Source: Actinomycetota bacterium (GTDB lineage: Bacteria; Actinomycetota; Acidimicrobiia; Acidimicrobiales; Ilumatobacteraceae). Taken from it: a stretch of 64,000 nt of DNA. The notes beneath the pieces are model-generated. The model was given only the letters and a program-made list of their open reading frames with translations, was not told the DNA's origin and made no database searches. Positions 33,557 to 41,685 of the stretch are shown here, piece after piece. The translations under genes were made by a program, and so were the position numbers. The stretch covers positions 61,420 to 125,419 of the forward strand of contig JAUSLV010000004.1 of the NCBI GenBank assembly GCA_030645495.1. The letters are read 5' to 3'. Numbering within the stretch: position 1 is the first letter of the stretch; the number at the start of each line of letters is the position of its first letter.

Positions 33557-34462
33557 GTGTCGGATCGGCCATATCTGTCGATCGGCGAGGTACTCGGGTT
33601 GCTCCTGGAGGAGTTTCCCGATGTCACCATCTCGAAGATCCGGTTCCTGGAGAGCCAGGGGTTGATCGATCCCGAGCGCACCGCGTCCGGGTATCGCAAG
33701 TTCTACGACCCCGACGTCGACCGTTTGCGGGTGATCCTGCGCGAGCAGCGCGAGAACTTCCTGCCGCTGCGCATCATCCGCGACCGTCTCGAGAGCGGCG
33801 AGATCGACGACTCCGGCGCGATCACGCCTCCGCGGGGTCTCCGCAACGTGGCGGCCATCGACCCCGGGTTCGACGAGACGGGCGAGCTGATCATCCCGGA
33901 GGGCACTCCGGTGCCCACCTCGCACCATCCTGCCGCGCGCATGCAGCCTGTCGCTGCGCCGCTGCCTCCCGTGGCGCCGCCGCTTCCACCCGAGGCGCCA
34001 CCGTCGGTGCCGTCGTCGAACCCGGCGGCTGCGTTCTTCGTCGGCGACGGTGGCGTCGCCCCATCGGTGGTCGAGGTGGCCCCCGACACGTACAGCGCTC
34101 ACGACCTGTGCATCCATGCCAACATCACCGGCCGGCAGCTCGCCGAGCTCGAGTCGTTCGGCTTGGTCTCGGCGCGTGGCACCGGAACGTCGGCGATGTA
34201 CACCAACGCCGATCTGGCCATCGCTCGCGCCTGCAAGGGATTCCTCGAGCGTGGCGTCGAGGCGCGTCACTTGCGGGCCTGGCGGCAGTCCGCTGATCGC
34301 GAGGCGTCGCTGTTCGAGCAGCTCGTGCTGCCGCTCATCCGCCAGCGGAACCCGCAGAGCCGCCAACAGGCCGTGCAGACGCTCGGCGACCTGTCGCGCC
34401 TCGGGGCCGACCTGCGCCAGGCGATGCTGAACTCCGCGCTGCAACACCACCTCGAGAGCTGA
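33557..34462 (+). CDS. MerR-family regulator, FtsR-like
   Basis: 301-aa DNA-binding protein corresponding by gene order to Rv1828/FtsR, which activates ftsZ transcription in corynebacteria. Residues 5-75 are a winged HTH of MerR type (LSIGEVLGLLLEEFPDVTIS, IRFLESQGLIDPERTASGYR). A Pro-rich linker (about 125-160) joins a second HTH-like region (residues about 185-235) and a helical C-terminus. The linker is longer and richer in proline than in mycobacterial homologues as I remember them. GTG start 4 bp after the FHA gene, so co-transcribed. The DNA target is unproven here. Confidence 0.85.
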   Translation: MSDRPYLSIGEVLGLLLEEFPDVTISKIRFLESQGLIDPERTASGYRKFYDPDVDRLRVILREQRENFLPLRIIRDRLESGEIDDSGAITPPRGLRNVAAIDPGFDETGELIIPEGTPVPTSHHPAARMQPVAAPLPPVAPPLPPEAPPSVPSSNPAAAFFVGDGGVAPSVVEVAPDTYSAHDLCIHANITGRQLAELESFGLVSARGTGTSAMYTNADLAIARACKGFLERGVEARHLRAWRQSADREASLFEQLVLPLIRQRNPQSRQQAVQTLGDLSRLGADLRQAMLNSALQHHLES

Positions 34463-34496
34463 TCGCCTGGGGCATCCGCTCGCGTGAACGCCGGGA

Positions 34497-34502
34497 TACC
34501 AT
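34497..34502 (+). promoter_or_regulatory. -10 element TACCAT, leaderless start of DUF151 gene
   Basis: TACCAT ends 7 nt before GTG 34510 in the 47-bp gap after the FtsR-like gene. Confidence 0.5.
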
Positions 34503-34509
34503 CAGCACC

Positions 34510-35004
34510 GTGGTACGAATGGAGTTGCTCGGAGTGCGGGTGGAGTTGCCGGCCAATACGCCGGTGGTGATGCTGCGCGAGGAGGACGGTGAGCGCAATC
34601 GCGTGTTGCCGATCCTGATCGGTGGTCCGGAGGCCTCGGCGATCCACAGCGCGATGGAGGGCATCGTGCCGCCGCGCCCGCTCACCCACGATCTCATGGT
34701 CAACGTGCTGCAGACGCTGGCGGCCACGCTCGACAAGGTCGTGATCACCGAAGTGCGCGAGCACACGTTCTACGCCGAACTGCATTTGGCCACGCCGGCG
34801 GGCGCGCTGGTGGTCAGCAGTCGGCCCAGCGATGCCATTGCGTTGGCAGTTCGCACCGAGTCGCCGATCTTCGCAGCCGAGTCGCTGCTCGACGAAGCAG
34901 CGGTCGAGGTGCCCGACGACGAGGGTGACGGCAACGAGGAGGCGATCCTCGACGAGTTCCGCGACTTCCTCGACGACGTGAAGCCCGAGGATTTCGCCGG
35001 CTGA
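34510..35004 (+). CDS. Bifunctional nuclease domain (DUF151) protein
   Basis: 164-aa protein of the DUF151/bifunctional nuclease family, matching Rv1829 by position. The domain covers about residues 1-135: VRMELLGVRVELPANTPVVM, LPILIGGPEASAI, RPLTHDLM and SRPSDAIALAVRT. The C-terminal 30 residues are strongly acidic (EVPDDEGDGNEEAILDEF). Plant and Thermotoga relatives have nuclease activity or structure; the role in actinobacteria is not established. It lies between two MerR genes; the downstream one has its own promoter. Confidence 0.88.
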   Translation: MVRMELLGVRVELPANTPVVMLREEDGERNRVLPILIGGPEASAIHSAMEGIVPPRPLTHDLMVNVLQTLAATLDKVVITEVREHTFYAELHLATPAGALVVSSRPSDAIALAVRTESPIFAAESLLDEAAVEVPDDEGDGNEEAILDEFRDFLDDVKPEDFAG

Positions 35005-35005
35005 A

Positions 35006-35035
35006 TCGCGCGGAGCGCGCGAGTTATTCGCGCGA
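35006..35035. repeat. GC-rich hairpin plus TCGCGCGA palindrome after DUF151 gene
   Basis: TCGCGC (35006-35011) pairs with GCGCGA (35017-35022) around a 5-nt loop, and a further self-complementary TCGCGCGA occurs at 35028-35035. It could end the upstream transcript or bind a protein; there is no T-run. Confidence 0.35.
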
Positions 35036-35042
35036 TGAGTGC

Positions 35043-35071
35043 TTGACGACGCGTGCGGGCTCCCATACAGT
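35043..35071 (+). promoter_or_regulatory. Sigma-A type promoter of merR-gcvT (TTGACG-17-TACAGT)
   Basis: TTGACG at 35043-35048 and TACAGT at 35066-35071 with an ideal 17-bp spacer, the best classical promoter in the window. Predicted start near 35078, giving a leader of about 54 nt before ATG 35132, which also has a GGGAGGG Shine-Dalgarno. Confidence 0.7.
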
Positions 35072-35079
35072 GGCCTTCC

Positions 35080-35111
35080 GGTGACAGGCCTGTAGTTACT
35101 CGCGTGTCACC
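35080..35111. promoter_or_regulatory. Nested inverted repeats in merR leader, putative operator
   Basis: GGTGACA (35080-35086) is repeated inverted as TGTCACC (35105-35111), and a perfect 10-bp palindrome ACAGGCCTGT sits inside at 35084-35093, just downstream of the predicted start. It is well placed for repression, possibly by the MerR protein it precedes, or as an RNA hairpin. Confidence 0.45.
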
Positions 35112-35131
35112 CCTGGAAAGGGAGGGTCGAG

Positions 35132-35626
35132 ATGACCGAAGTCGCGGAGATCGGTTTCAGCGGCACGAAAGCCGCCAGCGTCGTGGGCATTTCCTACCGG
35201 CAGCTCGACTACTGGGCGCGCACCGACCTGGTGCGACCGTCGCTGTGCGACGCAGCCGGTAGCGGCAGCCGTCGGTTGTACAGCTATCGCGACCTGCTCG
35301 AGCTGCGCGTCATCAAGAGCCTGCTCGATGCCGGCATCAAGCTCGAGTCGGTGCGCAAGGCCTTCGGGTACCTCCGCGAACACGTGGAGGCCGACATCGC
35401 TGCCGCCACGCTCGTGATCAGCGGCAACGACGTGCTGCTGTGCGACGGCGACACGCTGATCGACATCGTGCGTCGTGGCGGGCAGGGTGTGCTCAACGTG
35501 CTGGCGATCGGCAGCGTGAAGACCGATCTCGACGCTTCGTTGGTGCAGCTGGCCGAGCTGGGGGTGCCGGCGATTCCCGCTGCCTCTGCCGCCGACGCGC
35601 CGCTTGCCATTGCTCAGGCAGTCTGA
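35132..35626 (+). CDS. MerR-family regulator (Rv1830-like)
   Basis: 164 aa. N-terminal MerR winged HTH (residues about 10-80: GTKAASVVGISYRQLDYWAR, SRRLYSYRDLLELRVIKSLL), then a dimerisation helix and a C-terminal region with VISGNDVLLCDGDTLIDIVR, a small beta-rich domain without metal-binding Cys clusters. It corresponds to Rv1830 by gene order. A classical promoter with an inverted repeat precedes it, suggesting autoregulation. Its stop overlaps the gcvT start by one base (TGATG), so it may couple control to one-carbon metabolism. Confidence 0.87.
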   Translation: MTEVAEIGFSGTKAASVVGISYRQLDYWARTDLVRPSLCDAAGSGSRRLYSYRDLLELRVIKSLLDAGIKLESVRKAFGYLREHVEADIAAATLVISGNDVLLCDGDTLIDIVRRGGQGVLNVLAIGSVKTDLDASLVQLAELGVPAIPAASAADAPLAIAQAV

Positions 35627-36681
35627 TGGCCGGCCACGAGTACAGCCCGCTCGACGCGTTCCACCGCCAGCTGGGCGCCAAGATGGTGCCCTTCGGAGGT
35701 TGGGAGATGCCCGTCGCCTACCAGGCGGGCACGCTCGACGAACACCTCGCCTGTCGCCGCGATGCCGTCGTGTTCGATGTCTCGCACTTGGGAACGGTGC
35801 GCGTCGAGGGCGCCGACGCACTCGATCGCCTGCAGCGGGCGTTCACCAACGATCTGCACAAAGTGGCCCCCGGTCGAGCGCAGTACACCCATCTGCTCGA
35901 CGAGACCGATGCCTCTGTGCTCGACGACATCATCGTGTGGTGGGTTCGCGACGACGTGTTCGACGTGATGCCCAACGCATCCAACACCGATCGGGTGGTG
36001 GCCGCGATCGGTGGCACCGAGACGACACATGACCGTGCTGTGCTCGCCGTCCAGGGCCCACGAGCCAAGGAGCGGCTGGCCGCGGTGTTCGCCGCGGCGG
36101 CCGAGGTGGGCCGATTCCGTGTGCAGGAACTCGATTGGCACGGTGCACCGTGCGTGGTGGCCGGAACCGGCTACACCGGCGAGGCGGGCGTGGAGATCGC
36201 CATCCCGAATGCAGCTGCCGGCGACCTGTGGGCGGCGCTGATGTCGGCAGGCATCATGCCTGCCGGCCTCGGGGCGCGCGACACCTTGCGGCTGGAGGCC
36301 GGCCTGCCGTTGCACGGGCACGAGCTCGGTGCCGGCATCACCTCGCTACAAGCGGGTCTCGGATGGGTGGTGGCGTGGGGCAAGGACGAGTTCCGTGGCC
36401 GCGCGCCGCTCGCCGCCGAGCGCGAACGTGGCGTGGCGCGACTGCTGCGTGGTATCGCCACCGAAGGCCGCCGCCCGCCACGGGCCGACTGTGCGGTGCT
36501 GGCCGATGGGCAATCGATCGGTACCACCACCAGCGGCAACTTCTCGCCCGTCCTCGAACACGGCATCGCGCTGGCGTTCCTGCCTCCCGGCACGGCCGAC
36601 GGCACGGCGGTGGCGATCGACGTGCGCGGCTCGCATCTCGCCGGCACGGTCGTGCCGCTGCCGTTCGTGGCCAAGCACTAG
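35626..36681 (+). CDS. gcvT: Glycine cleavage system T protein (aminomethyltransferase)
   Basis: 351-aa tetrahydrofolate-dependent enzyme that takes the methylene group from lipoyl-GcvH and releases ammonia. Motifs: MVPFGGWEMPVAY near residue 20, VVFDVSHLGTVRVEG near 45, GTGYTGEAGVEIAIP near 182 and GARDTLRLEAGLPLHG near 222, with the folate-binding and catalytic Asp region. Start ATG 35626 shares one base with the MerR stop. Slightly shorter than the usual 360-370 aa. With gcvH 2.6 kb upstream it forms a split glycine-cleavage locus; gcvP is not in view. Confidence 0.95.
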   Translation: MAGHEYSPLDAFHRQLGAKMVPFGGWEMPVAYQAGTLDEHLACRRDAVVFDVSHLGTVRVEGADALDRLQRAFTNDLHKVAPGRAQYTHLLDETDASVLDDIIVWWVRDDVFDVMPNASNTDRVVAAIGGTETTHDRAVLAVQGPRAKERLAAVFAAAAEVGRFRVQELDWHGAPCVVAGTGYTGEAGVEIAIPNAAAGDLWAALMSAGIMPAGLGARDTLRLEAGLPLHGHELGAGITSLQAGLGWVVAWGKDEFRGRAPLAAERERGVARLLRGIATEGRRPPRADCAVLADGQSIGTTTSGNFSPVLEHGIALAFLPPGTADGTAVAIDVRGSHLAGTVVPLPFVAKH

Positions 36682-36687
36682 CAGCGG

Positions 36688-37356
36688 TCAGCGCGCGGGG
36701 CGCTTCGCCGCGCCCTTCTTCGCGCCGGGCTGTTTGGCCAGCGCAACCCTCTTCGCCGGCGCGGCCTTCTTCGCCGCCGCAGCCTTCTTCGCCGCCGCGG
36801 GCGCAGTGCCCGCCGCGGGTTGTGCGGCGCTGGGCGTCGGCGGCAGCGGGCGGGTGCCACCGCCGCGCAGGGCAGCCAGCGGGCGCAGCCCGAACCAGCC
36901 GCCGGCGGTCTCGGCCAGCTGGCCCAATGGCTGCAGTCGTTGCGCCAGGTCGCCGAGCGTCTGCATCACGGCGCCGAGGTCGTTGGGCATCGAGAGCAGG
37001 ACGGGGCTGGACAACGTCTCGGCCAACCTGGTGAGTGTCGGCCCGATCTTCTCTACCGGGCCCGACAGTTGCTCGACCAACGCGTCGGCCGTACGGATCG
37101 TGCGCGTCACCTGGGGCACGAACGCCCTTACCGGTTCTTCGACGGTGTCGAGCAGACCATTGATCCGTGTTGCCACGCCGTTGAGCTGGTCCATCGTGTC
37201 GTTGAACTTCTCGACGCTCTCCAGGAACTGCGACACGCCGCGCTGGAACTGCGTGATCGACTTGCTGATTCCCGCCAAAGGGTTGCTGCCGCTGAGCAAG
37301 CCCAGGAGGTCGCCGATGCCCGGACCGGCCTGAGCGGAGCTGGTGCTGTCTGCCAT
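36688..37356 (-). CDS. Amphipathic coiled protein with histone-H1-like Lys/Ala/Pro tail
   Basis: 222 aa. Residues 1-150 are long amphipathic helices with heptad-like spacing (for example SITQFQRGVSQFLESVEKF). Residues about 160-175 are Pro-rich and 178-222 are an Ala/Lys/Pro tail (AAAKKAAAAKKAAPAKR) like histone H1. This two-part layout recalls phasins with DNA-binding tails such as PhaF, which link storage granules to the nucleoid, but I see no sequence identity to phasins. It could equally be a nucleoid or membrane-associated protein. Start ATG 37356 has TACCGT 6 nt upstream; convergent with gcvT (6 bp). Confidence 0.7.
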   Translation of the reverse strand: MADSTSSAQAGPGIGDLLGLLSGSNPLAGISKSITQFQRGVSQFLESVEKFNDTMDQLNGVATRINGLLDTVEEPVRAFVPQVTRTIRTADALVEQLSGPVEKIGPTLTRLAETLSSPVLLSMPNDLGAVMQTLGDLAQRLQPLGQLAETAGGWFGLRPLAALRGGGTRPLPPTPSAAQPAAGTAPAAAKKAAAAKKAAPAKRVALAKQPGAKKGAAKRPAR

Positions 37357-37362
37357 GTCGTG

Positions 37363-37368
37363 ACGGTA
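37363..37368 (-). promoter_or_regulatory. -10 element TACCGT, leaderless start of Lys/Ala-tail gene
   Basis: Minus-strand TACCGT ends 6 nt before ATG 37356; 23 bp separate it from the opposing box at 37392. Confidence 0.55.
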
Positions 37369-37391
37369 GCGCAGGCGCCGCGAGTGGCCGA

Positions 37392-37397
37392 TAAGGT
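37392..37397 (+). promoter_or_regulatory. -10 element TAAGGT, leaderless start of pimA-like gene
   Basis: TAAGGT ends 7 nt before ATG 37405. Confidence 0.55.
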
Positions 37398-37404
37398 GCC
37401 CGGA

Positions 37405-38577
37405 ATGGCCTCCAGCGATCGTGTGCTGCGCGTCGGCATGGTGTGCCCGTACAGCTTGTCGGTACCCGGTGGGGTGCAGGCGCAAGTGCTCGGCCTCGGG
37501 CGTGAACTGCGGCGGATGGGCATGGAGGTGCGGGTGCTCGGCCCTTGCGACGGTCCGCCGCCGGCCACATTCGTCACGCCGTTGGGCAACAGCCTGCCGA
37601 CCGCGTCCAACGGATCGATCGCCCCGGTGGCCCCCGACCCGGCGTGCGTGTTCCGCACGATGCGGGTGCTGTTCGACGAGCAGTTCGACGTGCTGCACCT
37701 CCACGAGCCGTTCGCTCCCGGCCCCACGATGACCGCGATGCTGTTGCACCCATCGCCGGTGGTGGCCACGTTCCACGCCGCCGGCGAGAGTGCCAGTTAC
37801 AAGTACGGCAACGCCCCGATGCGCGCTGCGGCCAAGAACATCGGCCATCGGGTGGTGGTGTCGAAGGACGCGCTCGCGCTCGTGCAACCGGCGGTGCCGG
37901 GGGAGTACGAGACACTGTTCAACGGTGTCGAACTCGACGTCTACCGCACATCCGCCGAGTACCCCACGACCGGGCCGACGATCTTCTTCTGCGGGCGGCA
38001 CGAAGAGCGCAAGGGCCTCGACGTGCTGCTGGAGGCGATGCAGTTGATGGGCCCCGAGGTCACGTTGTGGATCGCCAGTTCGGGCCCTGACACAGAACGT
38101 CTGCGAGCGCGTACATCTGCCGACCCACGGATCGTGTGGCTGGGACGCATCAGCGACGAGGAGAAGGTCGCGCGGCTGAAGGGTGCGCACGTGTTCTGTG
38201 CGCCATCGCTGCACGGCGAATCGTTCGGCGTGGTGCTGATCGAGGCGATGGCCGCGGGCACGTGCATCGTCGCCAGTTCGCTCGACGGCTACCGCAATGT
38301 CGCCACCGACGACGTCGATGCGCTGCTGGTGCCGCCCGGAGATCCGGTCGTGCTGGCCGATTCGCTGCAGCGGGCCCTCAGCCAGCCGCAGCTGGTGGCC
38401 CGGCTGACCATCGCGGGTAGCCGCCGGGCCGACGACTTCTCGATGTCGAGCCTGGCGCAGCGATATGTGGAGATCTACCACGCGTTGTCGCCCGAGCGGG
38501 TGCACCGCCGCCGACCGTTGTCGCCCTGGCTGTTGTCGCCGCGGCGAACCCGCCACACCCGTATGATGATGCAATAG
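37405..38577 (+). CDS. GT4 glycosyltransferase, PimA-like phosphatidylinositol mannosyltransferase
   Basis: 390 aa, GT-B fold. The N-terminal domain has MVCPYSLSVPGGVQAQVLGL with the GGVQ acceptor loop, FDVLHLHEPFAPG and FHAAGESASYK. The C-terminal nucleotide-sugar domain has FCGRHEERKGLDVLLEA near residue 195 and the EX7E block PSLHGESFGVVLIEAMAAGT near 270. This pattern matches PimA, which puts the first mannose on phosphatidylinositol at the inner membrane face. In mycobacteria pimA follows pgsA1 and patA directly; here those two are 12 kb downstream. A role in another mannolipid is possible. Confidence 0.85.
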   Translation: MASSDRVLRVGMVCPYSLSVPGGVQAQVLGLGRELRRMGMEVRVLGPCDGPPPATFVTPLGNSLPTASNGSIAPVAPDPACVFRTMRVLFDEQFDVLHLHEPFAPGPTMTAMLLHPSPVVATFHAAGESASYKYGNAPMRAAAKNIGHRVVVSKDALALVQPAVPGEYETLFNGVELDVYRTSAEYPTTGPTIFFCGRHEERKGLDVLLEAMQLMGPEVTLWIASSGPDTERLRARTSADPRIVWLGRISDEEKVARLKGAHVFCAPSLHGESFGVVLIEAMAAGTCIVASSLDGYRNVATDDVDALLVPPGDPVVLADSLQRALSQPQLVARLTIAGSRRADDFSMSSLAQRYVEIYHALSPERVHRRRPLSPWLLSPRRTRHTRMMMQ

Positions 38578-38617
38578 CGCGCCACCCGGCGTCGCCCGAC
38601 CTTCCGGAGTCACTCAC

Positions 38618-39169
38618 ATGGCATGGATCATCGTCATCGCGGTGGTGGTACTGCTCGCGCTGTACCTCGTCGTCGCCTACAACGGCCTCATCCGTCGCCG
38701 CAACCAGGTGGAGAACGCCTGGTCGCAGATCGACGTGCAGCTCAAGCGGCGCATCGACCTCATCCCCAACCTCGTCGAGACCGTGAAGGCGTATGCCGCT
38801 CACGAGAAGTCGACGCTCGAAGCCGTCATCAACGCGCGCAACGCGGCGATCGCTGCCCCTGGCACCCCGCACGATCAGGCAGCTGCCGACAACATGATGA
38901 CCGGCGCGTTGCGCCAGGTGTTCGCGCTCGGCGAGGCGTACCCCGACCTCAAGGCCAACCAGAACTTCCTCGCGCTGCAAGAAGAGCTGAGCGCCACCGA
39001 GGGTCGCGTCGCCTATGCGCGGCAGTTCTACAACGACAGCGTGCTCAGCTACAACAACAAGCTGCAGGCGTTCCCCACGGTGATCATCGCCAACATGCTG
39101 AAGTTCGAGCGCCGCGAGTACTTCGAGACCGACGAGGCCAGCCGCGAGGTGCCCAAGGTTCAGTTCTGA
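38618..39169 (+). CDS. lemA: LemA-family membrane protein
   Basis: 183-aa protein with one N-terminal transmembrane helix (about residues 2-20) and a long helical bundle outside or inside the membrane: YNGLIRRRNQVENAWSQIDV, KRRIDLIPNLVETVKAYA and YNDSVLSYNNKLQAFP are the family blocks. The function is not firmly known; it often accompanies M48 or TPM-domain proteins, as here. ATG 38618 is preceded by a weak CCGGAG. Separated from the M48 protease by 7 bp, so one operon. Confidence 0.92.
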   Translation: MAWIIVIAVVVLLALYLVVAYNGLIRRRNQVENAWSQIDVQLKRRIDLIPNLVETVKAYAAHEKSTLEAVINARNAAIAAPGTPHDQAAADNMMTGALRQVFALGEAYPDLKANQNFLALQEELSATEGRVAYARQFYNDSVLSYNNKLQAFPTVIIANMLKFERREYFETDEASREVPKVQF

Positions 39170-39176
39170 ACCCGTC

Positions 39177-40082
39177 ATGTTCGAACTGATTCGTTCCAAC
39201 AAGCGGCGTAGCGTCGCGCTGGTCGCCGCGTTCGTCGGGGTGCTGTGCTTGGTCGGTGCTGCCTTCGGGCTGTGGCTGGGCAACGGCCTCGTCGGCACGC
39301 TCGTCGCGCTGGTGGTGTCCGGCGCGGTGGCGTTCGCCTCGTACTGGAAGGCCGACGCGATTGCCTTGGCGGTCAGTCGCGCCAAGCCTGCCGACGCGCA
39401 GGAGTACCAGCGACTGCACAACCTCGTGGAGGGGCTGTGCATCGCCAGTGGCCTGCCCAAGCCGCGGGTGTACATCGTGGAGGATCCCGCACCCAACGCA
39501 TTCGCCACGGGGCGCGACCCGAAGCACGCGGCGATCGCAGTCACCACGGGTCTGCTCGAGAAGCTGAACCGGGTGGAGCTCGAGGGTGTCGTCGCGCACG
39601 AGCTGTCACACATCCGCAACTACGACATCCTCATCAGCACGCTGGCGGTCACGCTGGTGGGTGCGGTGGCACTGCTCACCAACGTCGGCATCCGCATGAT
39701 GTGGTGGAACGGTGGCCGCGAACGCCGCTCGGGCGATCGTGCGGACAGCCGCAACATCCTCGCCGTGTTCGGCTTCGCCCTGCTGATCTTCGCCCCGATC
39801 ATCGCCAAGGCGATGCAGGCTGCGATCAGCCGCAAACGCGAGACGCTCGCCGATGTGTCGGCGTGCCAGATGACCCGCTATCCGCCTGGCCTGATCTCGG
39901 CGCTCGAGAAGCTGCGCGACGACACGACGGTGACGCACTCGGCCACCACGGCCACCGCTCATCTCTGGATCGAGCAACCGCTGTCGGGTGTCGGCGACCA
40001 CGGCAGGCTGGCCCGCTTCAACCGGATGTTCGACACCCACCCGCCGCTCGACGAGCGGATCGCGCTGCTGCGCGAACTCTGA
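39177..40082 (+). CDS. M48-family membrane metalloprotease (HtpX-like)
   Basis: 301-aa zinc protease of the HtpX/Ste24 group. Two N-terminal helices (residues about 13-60), the zinc motif HELSH at 141-145 (H141, E142, H145), the third ligand region ETLADVSACQMTRYP near 222, and two further helices around 155-215. It likely clears damaged membrane proteins. It lies 7 bp after lemA, a widespread pairing; LemA may serve as an adaptor or substrate. The end HPPLDERIALLREL is typical. Confidence 0.92.
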   Translation: MFELIRSNKRRSVALVAAFVGVLCLVGAAFGLWLGNGLVGTLVALVVSGAVAFASYWKADAIALAVSRAKPADAQEYQRLHNLVEGLCIASGLPKPRVYIVEDPAPNAFATGRDPKHAAIAVTTGLLEKLNRVELEGVVAHELSHIRNYDILISTLAVTLVGAVALLTNVGIRMMWWNGGRERRSGDRADSRNILAVFGFALLIFAPIIAKAMQAAISRKRETLADVSACQMTRYPPGLISALEKLRDDTTVTHSATTATAHLWIEQPLSGVGDHGRLARFNRMFDTHPPLDERIALLREL

Positions 40083-40133
40083 TCCCGACTGGCCCGATCG
40101 GAAATCGCTGAGTGGCCGAAGGGCGCGTCGCGG

Positions 40134-40139
40134 TACGCT
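40134..40139 (+). promoter_or_regulatory. -10 element TACGCT, leaderless start of pdxS
   Basis: TACGCT ends 6 nt before ATG 40146. Confidence 0.5.
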
Positions 40140-40145
40140 GAATCC

Positions 40146-41045
40146 ATGAGTTCGCAGCCTTCCTCTTCGCGCGCCACGGGCACCATGCAGGTCAAGCGAG
40201 GCCTCGCTGAGATGTTGAAGGGTGGCGTCATCATGGATGTCGTCACCCCCGAGCAGGCGAAGATCGCCGAAGACGCCGGCGCCTGCGCCGTCATGGCGCT
40301 CGAGCGGGTGCCGGCCGACATTCGCCGCGACGGCGGCGTGTCGCGCATGAGCGACCCCGAGATGATCGAGGGCATCAAGGCCGTCACCACCATCCCGGTG
40401 ATGGCCAAGGCGCGCATCGGCCACTTCGTCGAGGCGCAGATCCTGCAGGCCCTCGGCGTCGACTACGTCGACGAGAGCGAGGTGCTCACCCCCGCCGACG
40501 AGACCCACCACATCGACAAGTACGCGTTCACCGTGCCGTTCGTGTGCGGGGCCACCAACCTCGGCGAGGCGCTGCGTCGCATCAGCGAGGGTGCGTGCCT
40601 GATCCGCAGCAAGGGCGAGGCCGGAACCGGCAACATCGTCGAAGCAGTGCGGCACCTGCGCAGCATCCTCGGCGACATCCGCAAGATCACCCAGGCCGAT
40701 TCTGCAGAGCTGTTCCAGTGGGCCAAGGTGCTGCAGGCCCCGCTGCCCCTGGTGCAAGAGATCGCCGAGACCGGCGCGCTGCAAGTGCCGCTGTTCTGCG
40801 CCGGCGGCATCGCTACCCCGGCCGACGCCGCGCTCGCCATGCAGTTGGGTGCCGAGGCCGTCTTCGTGGGTTCGGGCATCTTCAAGAGCGACGATCCGGC
40901 CCCGCGGGCCAAGGCGATCGTCGAGGCCACTACCCACTTCCGCGACGCCGACATCCTGGCCAAGGTCAGCCGTGGGCTCGGCGCCCCGATGACGGGCATC
41001 GGCATGGACGCGATCAACACCAAGTTCGCCGAGCGGGGTTGGTGA
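40146..41045 (+). CDS. pdxS: Pyridoxal 5'-phosphate synthase subunit PdxS
   Basis: Synthase subunit, 299 aa, of the DXP-independent vitamin B6 pathway; condenses ribose-5-phosphate, glyceraldehyde-3-phosphate and ammonia from PdxT into PLP. The near-invariant blocks [41 protein letters not shown] (Schiff-base Lys about 88) and [20 protein letters not shown] are complete. Start ATG 40146 has TACGCT 6 nt upstream. pdxT follows 33 bp downstream, then yebC, as in mycobacteria. Confidence 0.97.
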   Translation: MSSQPSSSRATGTMQVKRGLAEMLKGGVIMDVVTPEQAKIAEDAGACAVMALERVPADIRRDGGVSRMSDPEMIEGIKAVTTIPVMAKARIGHFVEAQILQALGVDYVDESEVLTPADETHHIDKYAFTVPFVCGATNLGEALRRISEGACLIRSKGEAGTGNIVEAVRHLRSILGDIRKITQADSAELFQWAKVLQAPLPLVQEIAETGALQVPLFCAGGIATPADAALAMQLGAEAVFVGSGIFKSDDPAPRAKAIVEATTHFRDADILAKVSRGLGAPMTGIGMDAINTKFAERGW

Positions 41046-41078
41046 GCCACTGATGCCGCGTAGTCCGGAGCCCCCAGG

Positions 41079-41663
41079 GTGTCGGTACCGGTTGTCGGTG
41101 TGCTCGCACTGCAAGGCGCCTTTGTCGCGCACGAGCGCGCGCTCCGTTCGTTAGGCGTCAGCACTCGCCAGATCCGCACCCCGGCCGACCTGGCGAACGT
41201 GCGGGGGCTGGTGATGCCCGGCGGCGAGAGCACCACGATGTCGAAGCTGCTCGACAGCTCGGGCATCTTCGACGAGATGGATCGGCTGCTGGCCGACGGG
41301 TTCCCCGTGTTCGGCACCTGCGCCGGGATGATCCTGTTGGCCCGCGAGGTGCTCGACGGTCGTGCCGATCAGCGCAGCTTCGGCGTCATCGACATCGGCG
41401 TGCGCCGCAATGGCTACGGCCGACAGGTCGACAGCTTCGAGACCGACATTCCCGTGCAGGGTCTGTCGGCTCCGTTCCACGCCGTGTTCATCCGCGCCCC
41501 CAAGGTGGAGCGTGTGGGCGACGGGGTGCAAGTGCTGGCACAGTACGAGGGTGTACCGGTGCTGGCCCGCCAGGGCAACGTCACCGTGGCATCGTTCCAT
41601 CCCGAACTCACCGCCGACGCACGACTGCACGAGCAGTTCTTGCGTCACCACGATCTCATCTGA
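41079..41663 (+). CDS. pdxT: Pyridoxal 5'-phosphate synthase glutaminase subunit PdxT
   Basis: Class-I glutaminase, 194 aa, feeding ammonia to PdxS. The catalytic Cys is C81 in FPVFGTCAGMILLA; the His/Glu pair is in SFHPEL near the C-terminus; LALQGAF and MPGGEST are family marks. GTG start 41079. No -10 box at leaderless distance, so it is probably read from pdxS. Followed 22 bp later by yebC with a Shine-Dalgarno. Confidence 0.96.
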   Translation: MSVPVVGVLALQGAFVAHERALRSLGVSTRQIRTPADLANVRGLVMPGGESTTMSKLLDSSGIFDEMDRLLADGFPVFGTCAGMILLAREVLDGRADQRSFGVIDIGVRRNGYGRQVDSFETDIPVQGLSAPFHAVFIRAPKVERVGDGVQVLAQYEGVPVLARQGNVTVASFHPELTADARLHEQFLRHHDLI

Positions 41664-41685
41664 CACATCGACCAAGGAGCATCCG

